A DNA stretch of 64,000 nt from Streptomyces smaragdinus. Lineage in GTDB: Bacteria > Actinomycetota > Actinomycetes > Streptomycetales > Streptomycetaceae. Numbering within the stretch: position 1 is the stretch's first letter; each line of letters begins with the position of its first letter. Of the stretch, positions 49,701-57,333 are shown piece by piece. Made by a program: the position numbers and the translations under genes. A model generated the notes under the pieces. That model searched no databases. It was not told the origin of the DNA and saw only the letters and a list, made by a program, of their open reading frames with translations. The stretch is from assembly GCF_009604385.1 (NCBI RefSeq), contig NZ_WEGJ01000035.1, positions 1 to 64,000 on the forward strand, given 5' to 3'.

Positions 49701-51092
49701 GTGGGGGCGAACGAGCGACTCGTAATCATCGGCGCCGACGCAACAGGAATGTCCGCCGCGTCCCAGGCCCGAAGACTCAAACCGGACCACGACCTGGAGA
49801 TCACCGCCTTCGAACGCGGCCACTTCACGTCCTACTCCGCCTGCGGCATCCCCTACTGGGTAGGAGGCGAGGTAACGGACCGCGACGCCCTCATCGCCAG
49901 AACCCCCGCAGAGCACCGCGCCCGAGGCATCGACCTCCGCACCCGCACCGAGGTCACGGAGATCGACCTCGACCGCCAGTGCGTCCGCACCCGCGACCTC
50001 GACGACCCCACCGCCGACGAACGCTGGCACGGCTTCGACCACCTGGTGATCGCCACCGGCGCCCGCCCCGTCCGTCCGAAACTCCCCGGCATCGACGCCG
50101 AAGGCGTCCACGGCATCCAGTCCCTGGACGACGGCCAGGCCCTGCTGGACGCCCTGCACAAGGACCACGTCCGCCGCGCCGTGGTGGTCGGCGCCGGCTA
50201 CATCGGCGTCGAGATGGCCGAGGCGTTCCGCCACCGCGACATCGACGTGACCGTCCTGGAGGCCTCCGACCAGCCGATGAGCACCCTCGACCCGGACATG
50301 GGCCGCCTGGTGCACACGGCGATGAACGGCATGGGCATCCACACGGTGACGGGCGCGGCGGCCACCGCCGTCCTCACGGACGCCGACGGCAGGGCCCGTG
50401 CGGTGACCACGGAGAACAGCGAGTACCCGGCGGACGTGGTGGTCCTCGGCCTCGGCGTACGCCCGGAGACGACCCTCGCCCGGGACGCGGGCCTGCCGAC
50501 CGGCCCGCACGGCGGCCTGCTGACGGACCTGGCGATGCGGGTCCGCGGCCAGGAGAACATCTGGGCGGGCGGCGACTGCGTCGAGGTCCTGGACCTGGTG
50601 TCCGGCCACACCCGCCACATCGCGCTGGGCACGCACGCGAACAAGCACGGCCAAGTCATCGGCACGAACGTGGGCGGCGGCTACGCCACCTTCCCCGGCG
50701 TCGTCGGCACGGCGGTGTCCAAGGTCTGCGACCTGGAGATCGCCCGTACGGGCCTGCTGGAGGCGCAGGCCCGCGAGGTGGGCCTGCGGTACGTGACGGT
50801 GACGATCGAGTCGACGAGCCGCGCCGGCTACTACCCGCGCGCCGCCCCCATGACGGTGAAGATGCTCGCCGAACACCGCACGGGAAGGCTGCTGGGCGTC
50901 CAGATCGTCGGCCGCGAGGGCGCCGGCAAACGCGTCGACGTGGCCGCGGTGGCCCTGACGGCGGGCATGACGGTCGAGCAGATGATCTCCCTGGACCTCG
51001 GCTACGCCCCACCGTTCTCCCCGGCCTGGGACCCGATCCTGATCGCGGCCCGCAAGGCCGCGGCGGCAGTGACCAAGGAAATGCGAGGATAA
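49701..51092 (+). CDS. FAD/NAD(P)-linked disulfide reductase (CoA-disulfide reductase-like)
   Basis: A 463-residue flavoprotein. The FAD motif LVIIGADATGMSAASQA (about residues 7-23), the single active Cys in SYSACGIPYWVGG (about 47-51), the NAD motif VVVGAGYIGVEMAEAF (about 157-172), FAD-binding IWAGGDCVE, and a dimerisation domain are all present. Single-Cys members include CoA-disulfide reductase, NADH oxidase and persulfide reductase; the exact substrate is uncertain. The GTG at 49701 has AAAGGA 9 nt upstream. A TAGCGT hexamer at about 49662 could be its -10. Confidence 0.85.
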   Translation: MGANERLVIIGADATGMSAASQARRLKPDHDLEITAFERGHFTSYSACGIPYWVGGEVTDRDALIARTPAEHRARGIDLRTRTEVTEIDLDRQCVRTRDLDDPTADERWHGFDHLVIATGARPVRPKLPGIDAEGVHGIQSLDDGQALLDALHKDHVRRAVVVGAGYIGVEMAEAFRHRDIDVTVLEASDQPMSTLDPDMGRLVHTAMNGMGIHTVTGAAATAVLTDADGRARAVTTENSEYPADVVVLGLGVRPETTLARDAGLPTGPHGGLLTDLAMRVRGQENIWAGGDCVEVLDLVSGHTRHIALGTHANKHGQVIGTNVGGGYATFPGVVGTAVSKVCDLEIARTGLLEAQAREVGLRYVTVTIESTSRAGYYPRAAPMTVKMLAEHRTGRLLGVQIVGREGAGKRVDVAAVALTAGMTVEQMISLDLGYAPPFSPAWDPILIAARKAAAAVTKEMRG

Positions 51093-51122
51093 TTCGAATA
51101 CCCGTCTGACAGACTGCCCCGC

Positions 51123-51632
51123 ATGGCCGAACCAGTCGATCAGGTGGACGAACACGACCGCGTCATCGGCGTGGTGGACCGCGCCGAGGCCCAACGCGCG
51201 AACCTCCTCCACCGCATCGCGGTGACCGTCTGCCGGGACCCCGACGACCGCGTCCTGGTCCACCGCCGCCCGGACGACGACAGCCGCCACCCCGGCCACT
51301 ACGACTCGGTGGCCGGCGGCGCCGCGAACGTGGGCGAGGGATACGGCGAGGCCGCCGCCCGCGAGCTGCGCGAGGAGTTCGGCATCCGGCTGCCCGCACC
51401 TCCGCCGCTGGTGTTCAAGCGGATCATCCACGGCCGGTACGGCCGGTACTGGCTCGGTGTACACGAAGCCCGGCTGGACGCCGCCACCATCGCCGCGATC
51501 ACCGCGAACCCGCGGGAGATCGCCTGGTGGGGCTGGATGACCGTACCGGAGCTGCGCGAGGCCGCCGCACGCCTGCCGTTCGTCGGCGGCGAGGACAGCG
51601 CCCTGTGGACCTACCTCGCCCTGACCGCCTGA
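51123..51632 (+). CDS. NUDIX hydrolase (YfcD/IPP isomerase-like subfamily)
   Basis: A 169-residue protein with the box GGAANVGEGYGEAAARELRE then EFGI (about residues 63-86), preceded by an EHDRVIGVVDRAEAQRANLL lead-in seen in the YfcD and isopentenyl diphosphate isomerase-like branch. The IPP isomerase Cys pair is not obvious, so hydrolase is the safer call. It ends 1 bp before the end of the convergent hemE gene, leaving no space for a terminator. Confidence 0.85.
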   Translation: MAEPVDQVDEHDRVIGVVDRAEAQRANLLHRIAVTVCRDPDDRVLVHRRPDDDSRHPGHYDSVAGGAANVGEGYGEAAARELREEFGIRLPAPPPLVFKRIIHGRYGRYWLGVHEARLDAATIAAITANPREIAWWGWMTVPELREAAARLPFVGGEDSALWTYLALTA

Positions 51633-51633
51633 A

Positions 51634-52698
51634 TCAGCGCGCCGTGCGCTCGTGCACGTACTCCACCAGCCGCGTCAGCACCGTCGGATCGGTGTCCGGC
51701 ATCACCCCGTGCCCGAGGTTGAACACATGCCCCTCGAGCCCGCGCGCGGCCTCGAGCACCTCGTCGGTCTGCGCCCGTACGGCCGCCTCCGGCGCGAAGA
51801 GCACCGCCGGATCCAGGTTGCCCTGAATGGCCTTACCGGGCCCCACCCGCCGCGCCGCCTCGTCCAGCGGCACCCGCCAGTCGGCGCCGACCACGTCGGC
51901 CCCCGCCTCGCCCAGCAGGCCCAGCAGCTCGCCCGTACCGACGCCGAAGTGGATGCGCGGCACCCCGTACCCGGCGACGGCGTCGAAGACCTTCGCGGAG
52001 TGCGGCATGACGAACCGCCGGTAGTCCGCCGGCTTCAGCGCGCCCACCCAGGAGTCGAAGAGCTGCACGGCGGAGGCGCCGGCCTCGATCTGGACCTTCA
52101 GGAACGCGGAGGTGATGACGGCAAGCCGGTCCAGGAGCTCGGCCCACAGCTCCGGGTCCCCGTACATCAGGGCCTTGGTGTGCTCGTGGTTCTTTGACGG
52201 CCCACCCTCGACCAGATAGCTGGCCAGCGTGAACGGCGCCCCGGCGAAGCCGATGAGCGGCGTCGCGCCGAGCTCGGCGACGAGCATCCGCACGGCCTCG
52301 GTGACGTACGGGACGTCCTCGGGCCCGAGGGCGCGCAGCTGCGCGAGGTCCGCGCGGGAGCGGATCGGCCGGGCGACGACGGGGCCGATGCCGGGCTTGA
52401 TGTCGAGGTCGACGCCGATGGCCTTGAGGGGGACCACGATGTCGCTGAAGTAGATGGCGGCGTCCACGCCGTGCCGGCGCACCGGCTGCAGGGTGATCTC
52501 GGTGACGAGCTCCGGCATCATGCAGGAGTCGAGCATCGCGATGCCCTCGCGCACCTTGCGGTACTCGGGGAGCGACCGGCCCGCCTGTCGCATGAACCAC
52601 ACGGGGGTGTGCGGGACGGGCTCGCGCCGGCAGGCCTTCAGGAAGGCGGAATCCCTCGCCGCGGACGGCGCGCTGTGCTCGGATGCAGGAGAACTCAC
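51634..52698 (-). CDS. hemE: Uroporphyrinogen III decarboxylase
   Basis: A 354-residue TIM-barrel enzyme that makes coproporphyrinogen III. The hallmark N-terminal loop TPVWFMRQAGRSLPEYRKVR (about residues 31-50) contains the RQAGR substrate site; FSDIVVPLKAIGVDLD and GFAGAPFTLASYLVEG follow, and LGHGVMPDTDP lies near the end with its His. GTG 52698 is supported because GAAGAT ends 6 nt upstream with no ribosome site, implying a leaderless message; longer readings are Arg-rich. It lies near, but not in, the hemY-hemQ operon. Confidence 0.95.
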   Translation of the reverse strand: MSSPASEHSAPSAARDSAFLKACRREPVPHTPVWFMRQAGRSLPEYRKVREGIAMLDSCMMPELVTEITLQPVRRHGVDAAIYFSDIVVPLKAIGVDLDIKPGIGPVVARPIRSRADLAQLRALGPEDVPYVTEAVRMLVAELGATPLIGFAGAPFTLASYLVEGGPSKNHEHTKALMYGDPELWAELLDRLAVITSAFLKVQIEAGASAVQLFDSWVGALKPADYRRFVMPHSAKVFDAVAGYGVPRIHFGVGTGELLGLLGEAGADVVGADWRVPLDEAARRVGPGKAIQGNLDPAVLFAPEAAVRAQTDEVLEAARGLEGHVFNLGHGVMPDTDPTVLTRLVEYVHERTAR

Positions 52699-52836
52699 CC
52701 CCGCATCTTCGCACGCGTGAGACCGGGCTCCGGACCTGCCCCGGACACGCCCGTCCGCACGACTCCACAAGCCCTCAAGTCACCGGATATCGGCCCCTGC
52801 CCGCGTGGTTGGTGACCTGATCCACCGTCCAGGCCC

Positions 52837-52842
52837 TACTCT
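52837..52842 (+). promoter_or_regulatory. -10 element TACTCT, leaderless DUF3000 gene
   Basis: TACTCT ends 6 nt before the ATG at 52849, with no ribosome site between. Confidence 0.5.
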
Positions 52843-52848
52843 TCCGGC

Positions 52849-53511
52849 ATGGCAGCGGCTCCTGGACACCTGGCTGATGATCATCATCGAGATACCCCCG
52901 AGGAGGACGGGGCCCCGCTTTCGTTCCGCCAAGCGGTGGAGGCACTGCGGACGGCGTCGGTGCCGTCCGGGGTGCGGCTGGAGCCCATCAGGGCGCCGCG
53001 CCGGCTGGCCCCGTACGCCTATGCGACGGAGGCCGCGGTCCTGCAGGACGACGAGGAGCTGGCGGACGGCCGGCTGGTGCTGCTGCATGACCCGGACGGG
53101 CACGAGGCGTGGGCCGGGACGTTCCGGCTGGTGACGCTGGTACGGGCGGACCTGGAGCCCGAGATGGCCGCCGACCCGCTGCTCCCGGAGGTGTGCTGGT
53201 CCTGGCTGACGGGCGCGCTGGGCGCCCGGGGGGTCACGTACCGGGAGGCGAGCGGCACCGTGACGCGGGCGGCGTCGCACTACTTCGGCGGGATGGCGAA
53301 CCGTGCCCCCACCACCCGGATCGAGATCCGCGCGTCGTGGACGCCGCAGGAGGTGCCGACGGCGCTGGGCGGTCATCTGACGGCGTGGTGCGAGCTGCTG
53401 CGCCAGTGCGCCGGCCTGCCCCCGACGGCGGTGCCCTTCCCGTCCGCCGCGGGAGGCGGCGGGGCGGTGGTGCCGCTGCCGCAGCGGCGGGGGCCGCGCT
53501 CGACGCGGTAG
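52849..53511 (+). CDS. DUF3000 family protein
   Basis: A 220-residue soluble protein: SFRQAVEALRTASVPSGVRL (about residues 25-44), LAPYAYATEAAV, LADGRLVLLHDPDGHEAWAG, then CWSWLTGALGARGVTYREAS and a GTVTRAASHYFGG segment. These define DUF3000, which is conserved in Actinobacteria and commonly lies next to hemE, as here. Function unknown. Divergent from hemE; the ATG lies 6 nt after TACTCT. Confidence 0.85.
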   Translation: MAAAPGHLADDHHRDTPEEDGAPLSFRQAVEALRTASVPSGVRLEPIRAPRRLAPYAYATEAAVLQDDEELADGRLVLLHDPDGHEAWAGTFRLVTLVRADLEPEMAADPLLPEVCWSWLTGALGARGVTYREASGTVTRAASHYFGGMANRAPTTRIEIRASWTPQEVPTALGGHLTAWCELLRQCAGLPPTAVPFPSAAGGGGAVVPLPQRRGPRSTR

Positions 53512-53528
53512 TCCGTGGACAGCTGACG

Positions 53529-53560
53529 GGCGCCGCTTCCGCCTCCGGAAAGGCGGCGCC
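53529..53560. terminator. Bidirectional hairpin between DUF3000 and galE genes
   Basis: GGCGCCGC-TTCCG pairs with CGGAA-AG-GCGGCGCC (13 bp with a 2-nt bulge, CCTC loop), between two convergent stops at 53511 and 53585. Confidence 0.75.
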
Positions 53561-53584
53561 TCGAGGTCGCGCGGCCCGTCGTAC

Positions 53585-54577
53585 TCAGCCCCTCGGCCTC
53601 CTCGCCTCCGGATGGCGCAGGCACCAGCCGTCCCAGGCCGAACGCACCATGGCCGCGGCGTCGTACTTCGCGGACCAGCCCAGTTCCTTCATGATCCGCT
53701 CCGCGGAGGCGACCACTCGCGCGGGGTCACCGGCGCGGCGCGGTGCGATCTCGGGGGTCGCCTCGCCGTAGCCGGTCACCGAGCGGATCAGATCGACCAT
53801 CTCCCGCACGGAAACGCCCTCCCCCCTGCCGATGTTGCAGGTCAGGTCCGTCGGCTCGGACAGGCTCGCAAGCTTGCCGGCCGCGGCGGCATGGGCGTCG
53901 GCAAGGTCTTCGACGTGAATGAAATCGCGGACACAGGTGCCGTCGGCAGTCGCGTAGTCGTCACCGAAGATCACCGGCGCGGCGCCCGCCGTGATCTTCT
54001 CGAAGACCATGGGAACAAGGTTGTACACCCCGGTGTCGGCAAGTTCGGGGGTGCCCGCCCCGGCGACGTTGAAGTAGCGCAGACAAGCGGTGGCGAAACC
54101 GTGCGCCCGCCCGGCCGCACGCACCATCCACTCGCCGGCCAGCTTGGTCTCGCCGTACGGGCTCATCGGTGAGCAGGGCGTGTCCTCCGTGACCAGGCCG
54201 GCGTCCGGCATGCCGTAGACGGCCGCCGAGGAGGAGAAGACGAAACTCCGGACAGCACCGGCCGCGACGGCTTCGAGCAGCGTCCGCAGCCCCTGCACGT
54301 TCTCGCGGTAGTAGTACAGCGGCCTCTCGACGGACTCGCCGACCTGCTTCTTGGCGGCCAGATGCACCACACCGGTGATGCCGTGTTCCGAGAGGGTCCG
54401 GCCCAGGAGTCCGCCGTCGAGGGTCGAACCGACGACCAGCGGCACCTCGTCGGGGACGCGGCCGGAGTCACCGGTGGAGAGGTCGTCGTAGACCACCACC
54501 TCTTCGCCGGCAGCCCTCATCGCGCGTACGACATGGGCGCCGATGTAACCGGCGCCGCCCGTAATCAGGTAGGTCAC
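53585..54577 (-). CDS. galE: UDP-glucose 4-epimerase
   Basis: A 330-residue short-chain dehydrogenase/epimerase. The NAD motif YLITGGAGYIGAHVVRAM (residues 3-20), SSSAAVYG with the catalytic Ser, SPYGETKLAGE with Tyr and Lys, and LRYFNVAGA then RDFIHVEDLADAH are diagnostic of GalE. It interconverts UDP-glucose and UDP-galactose and so supplies sugar for wall polymers; it opens the cell-wall glycopolymer locus. GTG 54577 lies 6 nt after TACGAT on this strand (54589-54584), so it is probably leaderless. Confidence 0.92.
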   Translation of the reverse strand: MTYLITGGAGYIGAHVVRAMRAAGEEVVVYDDLSTGDSGRVPDEVPLVVGSTLDGGLLGRTLSEHGITGVVHLAAKKQVGESVERPLYYYRENVQGLRTLLEAVAAGAVRSFVFSSSAAVYGMPDAGLVTEDTPCSPMSPYGETKLAGEWMVRAAGRAHGFATACLRYFNVAGAGTPELADTGVYNLVPMVFEKITAGAAPVIFGDDYATADGTCVRDFIHVEDLADAHAAAAGKLASLSEPTDLTCNIGRGEGVSVREMVDLIRSVTGYGEATPEIAPRRAGDPARVVASAERIMKELGWSAKYDAAAMVRSAWDGWCLRHPEARRPRG

Positions 54578-54583
54578 CGCGGC

Positions 54584-54589
54584 ATCGTA
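54584..54589 (-). promoter_or_regulatory. -10 element TACGAT, leaderless galE
   Basis: Reading leftward, TACGAT ends 6 nt before the GTG at 54577 and no ribosome site lies between. Confidence 0.5.
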
Positions 54590-54672
54590 TGCGTACGTCC
54601 CCGGGTCCCCCGCACGGCGTCGGCAGCCAGGTGCGACGTCGTGAGGCAAGGAGACTCCCGAAGGTCGCACAG

Positions 54673-54697
54673 GGTTGTACGTGATCCCGTGTGAGAT
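54673..54697 (+). promoter_or_regulatory. Shared envelope-locus element, copy 1
   Basis: GGTTGTAC-N8-GTGTGAGAT, matching GGTTGTAC-N7-GTATGAGAT at 59058-59081. Both lie 186-272 bp upstream of large cell-wall genes. It could be a regulator site or an alternative-sigma promoter. Confidence 0.45.
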
Positions 54698-54717
54698 AGG
54701 CAATGCCCGACGCAACC

Positions 54718-54744
54718 TTGATCGAACCCAGGTATACATACAAT
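54718..54744 (+). promoter_or_regulatory. Candidate promoter for the CDP-alcohol transferase gene
   Basis: TTGATC (54718-54723) and TACAAT (54739-54744) are spaced by 15 bp in an AT-rich stretch. It would start the mRNA near 54751, which rules out translation from the earlier in-frame ATG at 54703. Confidence 0.45.
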
Positions 54745-54858
54745 CGTTCGGTCAAAGACACCGGAGAGATATTCCGGCGCAGCATTTCCGCGGATTCCGG
54801 TCAGAACACAGGGCTGCGGACAGGGCGACCCTCTGTGATCTCACGCGGACGAGGAGTT

Positions 54859-55950
54859 ATGACCGGACTGTCACTTCGGGCTGTCCAGAAGCTGACCTGC
54901 AAGAAGCGGGACGCCTGGTGGACGGTGCTGCTGGTGGACCCCGTCGCGACCCGGATGCTGTGCGTGATGGCACGCTTCCGGTTCATCACTCCCAACGGAG
55001 TCACCTGGGCGGCACTCTTCCTGGGACTCGGGGCAGCCGGGTTCTTCGCCCGCGGCGACCAGACTTCGCTGCTGATCGGCGCCGGCCTGTACCACCTCAG
55101 CTTCATCTTCGACTGCATCGACGGGAAGCTCGCCCGGCTGAAGGGCAACGGCACCGTCTTCGGCGGCTGGCTCGACTACGTCTTCGACCGCATTCGCGTG
55201 CTGTTCTGCGCGCTGGCGCTCATGGGCGGCCAGTACCTGCGCACCGACAACGATCTCTTCCTGCTCGCGGCCCTCGGTGTCGTCTTCCTGGACATGCTGC
55301 GCTACGTCGACGCCCTGCAGATCTACAAGATGCGCATGGGGATGCGCACCAAGATCGAAAAATTGACGGCCCAGCTCGCGGAGGAACGGCAGGTCGCGGT
55401 CGCGGGCGCGCCCCGCGTCGTCTTCATGGAGGACCTGCTGCGGGACAACCCCGGCATCGAGACCGAGATCATCGCCGGACGGACGGAGGGGGTCGTGGAT
55501 CTGCACGCCCAGTTCCGGCACCGCTTCCCCTGGTACGCGCGGTTCCGTCAGGCCCTGCTGAGCAGCCGCATCCGGCCTCACCTGATCAGCGGCATCGAGT
55601 TCCAGATGTTCATCTTCATCGTCGGCCCGCTGGCCGGAGCGTCGCACCTCCTCGCGGTCACCGCGGTCTCCGCGGCGCTGCTGATGCTCTTCGAGCTCGT
55701 GATCATGTACAAGTTCTGGCTGTCCACCCGGGACTACAACCGGGAGCTGAGCCGGCTGGAGACCGCGCCGCGTATGGTCGGCATCCCCGATTCCGTACGC
55801 CGGGGCCGGCATCGCCGGCCGCTGGATCCGGACGCCTTCGCGGAAGACCTCTACCACGACAACCGCTACCAGCAGGATCTGGACGGGCAGGACGTGAACG
55901 AACAGACGCTGCGGATGGCGCAGTTCCAGCGCCCGCCGGTGCGCGAGTGA
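54859..55950 (+). CDS. CDP-alcohol phosphatidyltransferase family enzyme
   Basis: A 363-residue membrane protein. The catalytic signature is perfect: DCIDGKLARLKGNGTVFGGW then LDYVFD (about residues 85-110), i.e. Dx2DGx2ARx8Gx3Dx3D. Hydrophobic segments flank it at about 50-75, 115-150 and 250-300. A cytoplasmic insert of about 90 residues separates the two membrane halves. It transfers a phospho-alcohol from a CDP-alcohol; the acceptor is unknown, but its place between galE and an LCP ligase suggests a wall-polymer precursor. ATG 54859 has GAGGAG just upstream and lies after the promoter candidate. Confidence 0.82.
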   Translation: MTGLSLRAVQKLTCKKRDAWWTVLLVDPVATRMLCVMARFRFITPNGVTWAALFLGLGAAGFFARGDQTSLLIGAGLYHLSFIFDCIDGKLARLKGNGTVFGGWLDYVFDRIRVLFCALALMGGQYLRTDNDLFLLAALGVVFLDMLRYVDALQIYKMRMGMRTKIEKLTAQLAEERQVAVAGAPRVVFMEDLLRDNPGIETEIIAGRTEGVVDLHAQFRHRFPWYARFRQALLSSRIRPHLISGIEFQMFIFIVGPLAGASHLLAVTAVSAALLMLFELVIMYKFWLSTRDYNRELSRLETAPRMVGIPDSVRRGRHRRPLDPDAFAEDLYHDNRYQQDLDGQDVNEQTLRMAQFQRPPVRE

Positions 55951-55993
55951 CGCCTCGTCGCCCGGTCCGCGAAGGGAACCGGGCGACGAGGCG
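55951..55993. terminator. Perfect 16-bp bidirectional terminator hairpin
   Basis: CGCCTCGTCGCCCGGT and ACCGGGCGACGAGGCG pair perfectly around an 11-nt loop, starting directly after the stop at 55950 and ending 26 bp before the convergent stop at 56019. Confidence 0.85.
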
Positions 55994-56018
55994 CGGACGT
56001 GTGCGGGACGGCCGCGTC

Positions 56019-57077
56019 CTACTCGGCCGCCTTCTCCGTGGCTTCCGCCGGGAGCGGCCGGTCGTTGCGGACGGCGTCCCACACCTTGCCCGCGAGGGGC
56101 TCCTTGGCGACGACCCGGTTCGGGTCCTGCTTGTCGTACATCACCGGCATCATGATCATGTCCATGTTCCCGGTGTCCAGCCCCTGCAGACTCCTGCCGA
56201 AGGATGCCAGCTTCCTGACCGAGTTCAGCCCCTCGTCCGTCGTGAGCGTCTGTGTCGCCGTATCGGCGATCGTGTAGAGCTTGGTGGGGCTGGTGGTCAG
56301 GTCCTGGTTCTTCACCTCGTCCAGCAGCGCCAGGATGAACTGCTGCTGCAGACCTATCCGGCCCAGGTCGCTGCCGTCCTTGTAGCCGTAGCGCGTACGG
56401 ACGAAGGCGAGCGACTGGGCGCCGTCCAGCTTGTGGCTGCCGGCGTCGAGGACGAGACCGGTCTTGGGGCTGTCGATCGGCTCCTCCAGGTCGAGGGTCA
56501 CCCCGCCGAGCGCGTCCACGAGCTCCTTGAAGCCCGCGAAGTCGACCTCCATGTAGTGGTCCATCCGCACCTTGGTCATCGACTCGACGGTCTTGACCAC
56601 GCAGGCGGGCCCGCCCAGCGCGTACACGGAATTGAACATCACACGCTCGGCCTTCGGCAGCGTGCTCCCGTCAGCCTTTTGGCAATGGGGCCGGGTGACG
56701 AGGGTGTCGCGGGGGATGCTCACGACGGTCGCTCGCCGCCGCCCCTCGGGAATGTGCACGACCATGGTGGTGTCGGAGCGTCCTCCGCTGACGTTCACAC
56801 CCCCGCCGAGCTGCTTGTTCTCGGCTCCGGCCCGGGAGTCCGACCCGACGACGAGGATGTCCCGCGCCCCGGTCTCGATCTTCTCGGGCCGGTCGTTCCC
56901 GAGAGCCTTCTCGAGGTCGACGCTGTCGATGTTGTTGTCCAGGCGGGCGTACGCCCAGTAGAGCAAACCGCAGCTGAGCAGGAGAAAGGCGGCGAGGCAA
57001 AGCGCGATGATCTTTCCCTTGCCGCGCTTTCCAGGGGCGCGCCGCCTCCGGGGCGGGGACTGTACGGCGTGACTCAT
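56019..57077 (-). CDS. LCP (LytR-CpsA-Psr) family wall-polymer ligase
   Basis: A 352-residue type II membrane protein. The basic N-terminus (PPRRRRAPGKRGKGK) is followed by one span (IIALCLAAFLLLSCGLLYWA, about residues 23-42) and the outer LCP domain: DILVVGSDSRAG (about 73-84), GRSDTTMVVHI, VSIPRDTLV, and FVRTRYGYKDGSDLGRIGLQ (about 226-245), whose Arg and Asp bind polyprenyl pyrophosphate. LCP enzymes attach teichoic acids or similar polymers to peptidoglycan. It is convergent with the CDP-alcohol transferase gene and divergent from the PIG-L-like gene. Confidence 0.9.
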   Translation of the reverse strand: MSHAVQSPPRRRRAPGKRGKGKIIALCLAAFLLLSCGLLYWAYARLDNNIDSVDLEKALGNDRPEKIETGARDILVVGSDSRAGAENKQLGGGVNVSGGRSDTTMVVHIPEGRRRATVVSIPRDTLVTRPHCQKADGSTLPKAERVMFNSVYALGGPACVVKTVESMTKVRMDHYMEVDFAGFKELVDALGGVTLDLEEPIDSPKTGLVLDAGSHKLDGAQSLAFVRTRYGYKDGSDLGRIGLQQQFILALLDEVKNQDLTTSPTKLYTIADTATQTLTTDEGLNSVRKLASFGRSLQGLDTGNMDMIMMPVMYDKQDPNRVVAKEPLAGKVWDAVRNDRPLPAEATEKAAE

Positions 57078-57333
57078 CACAGGACTCTCTGAACTCTGGC
57101 CGGGGCCGCCCCGATGGCGGCGCCGAGGACTCGGACTGGCCCTGCACCTGAGAGATGTGGGGGATTCCAGGACGTCGGCCAGGGGACACCGTTCGGTATC
57201 GAACTGCAGTATGCACTGTCAGTCCGATCACCCGTTCGTCGGGCATGGTTCAATTTCAGGTCGTATCGAGTAACACACGTGTTTGCCTGACGGCAATCAC
57301 GTGCTTGTCAGGACTTAGTGGAGGCCATCCGCA

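Noticed and set aside
54703..54858. Earlier ATG start for the CDP-alcohol transferase
   Set aside because: The likely promoter (TTGATC-N15-TACAAT) lies downstream of it, its ribosome site is poor, and the extra 52 residues do not look conserved; ATG 54859 has GAGGAG.
54675..57092. An 805-codon rightward frame that spans the CDP-alcohol transferase and LCP genes
   Set aside because: It crosses two convergent real genes and a strong terminator and has Arg/Pro-rich composition.
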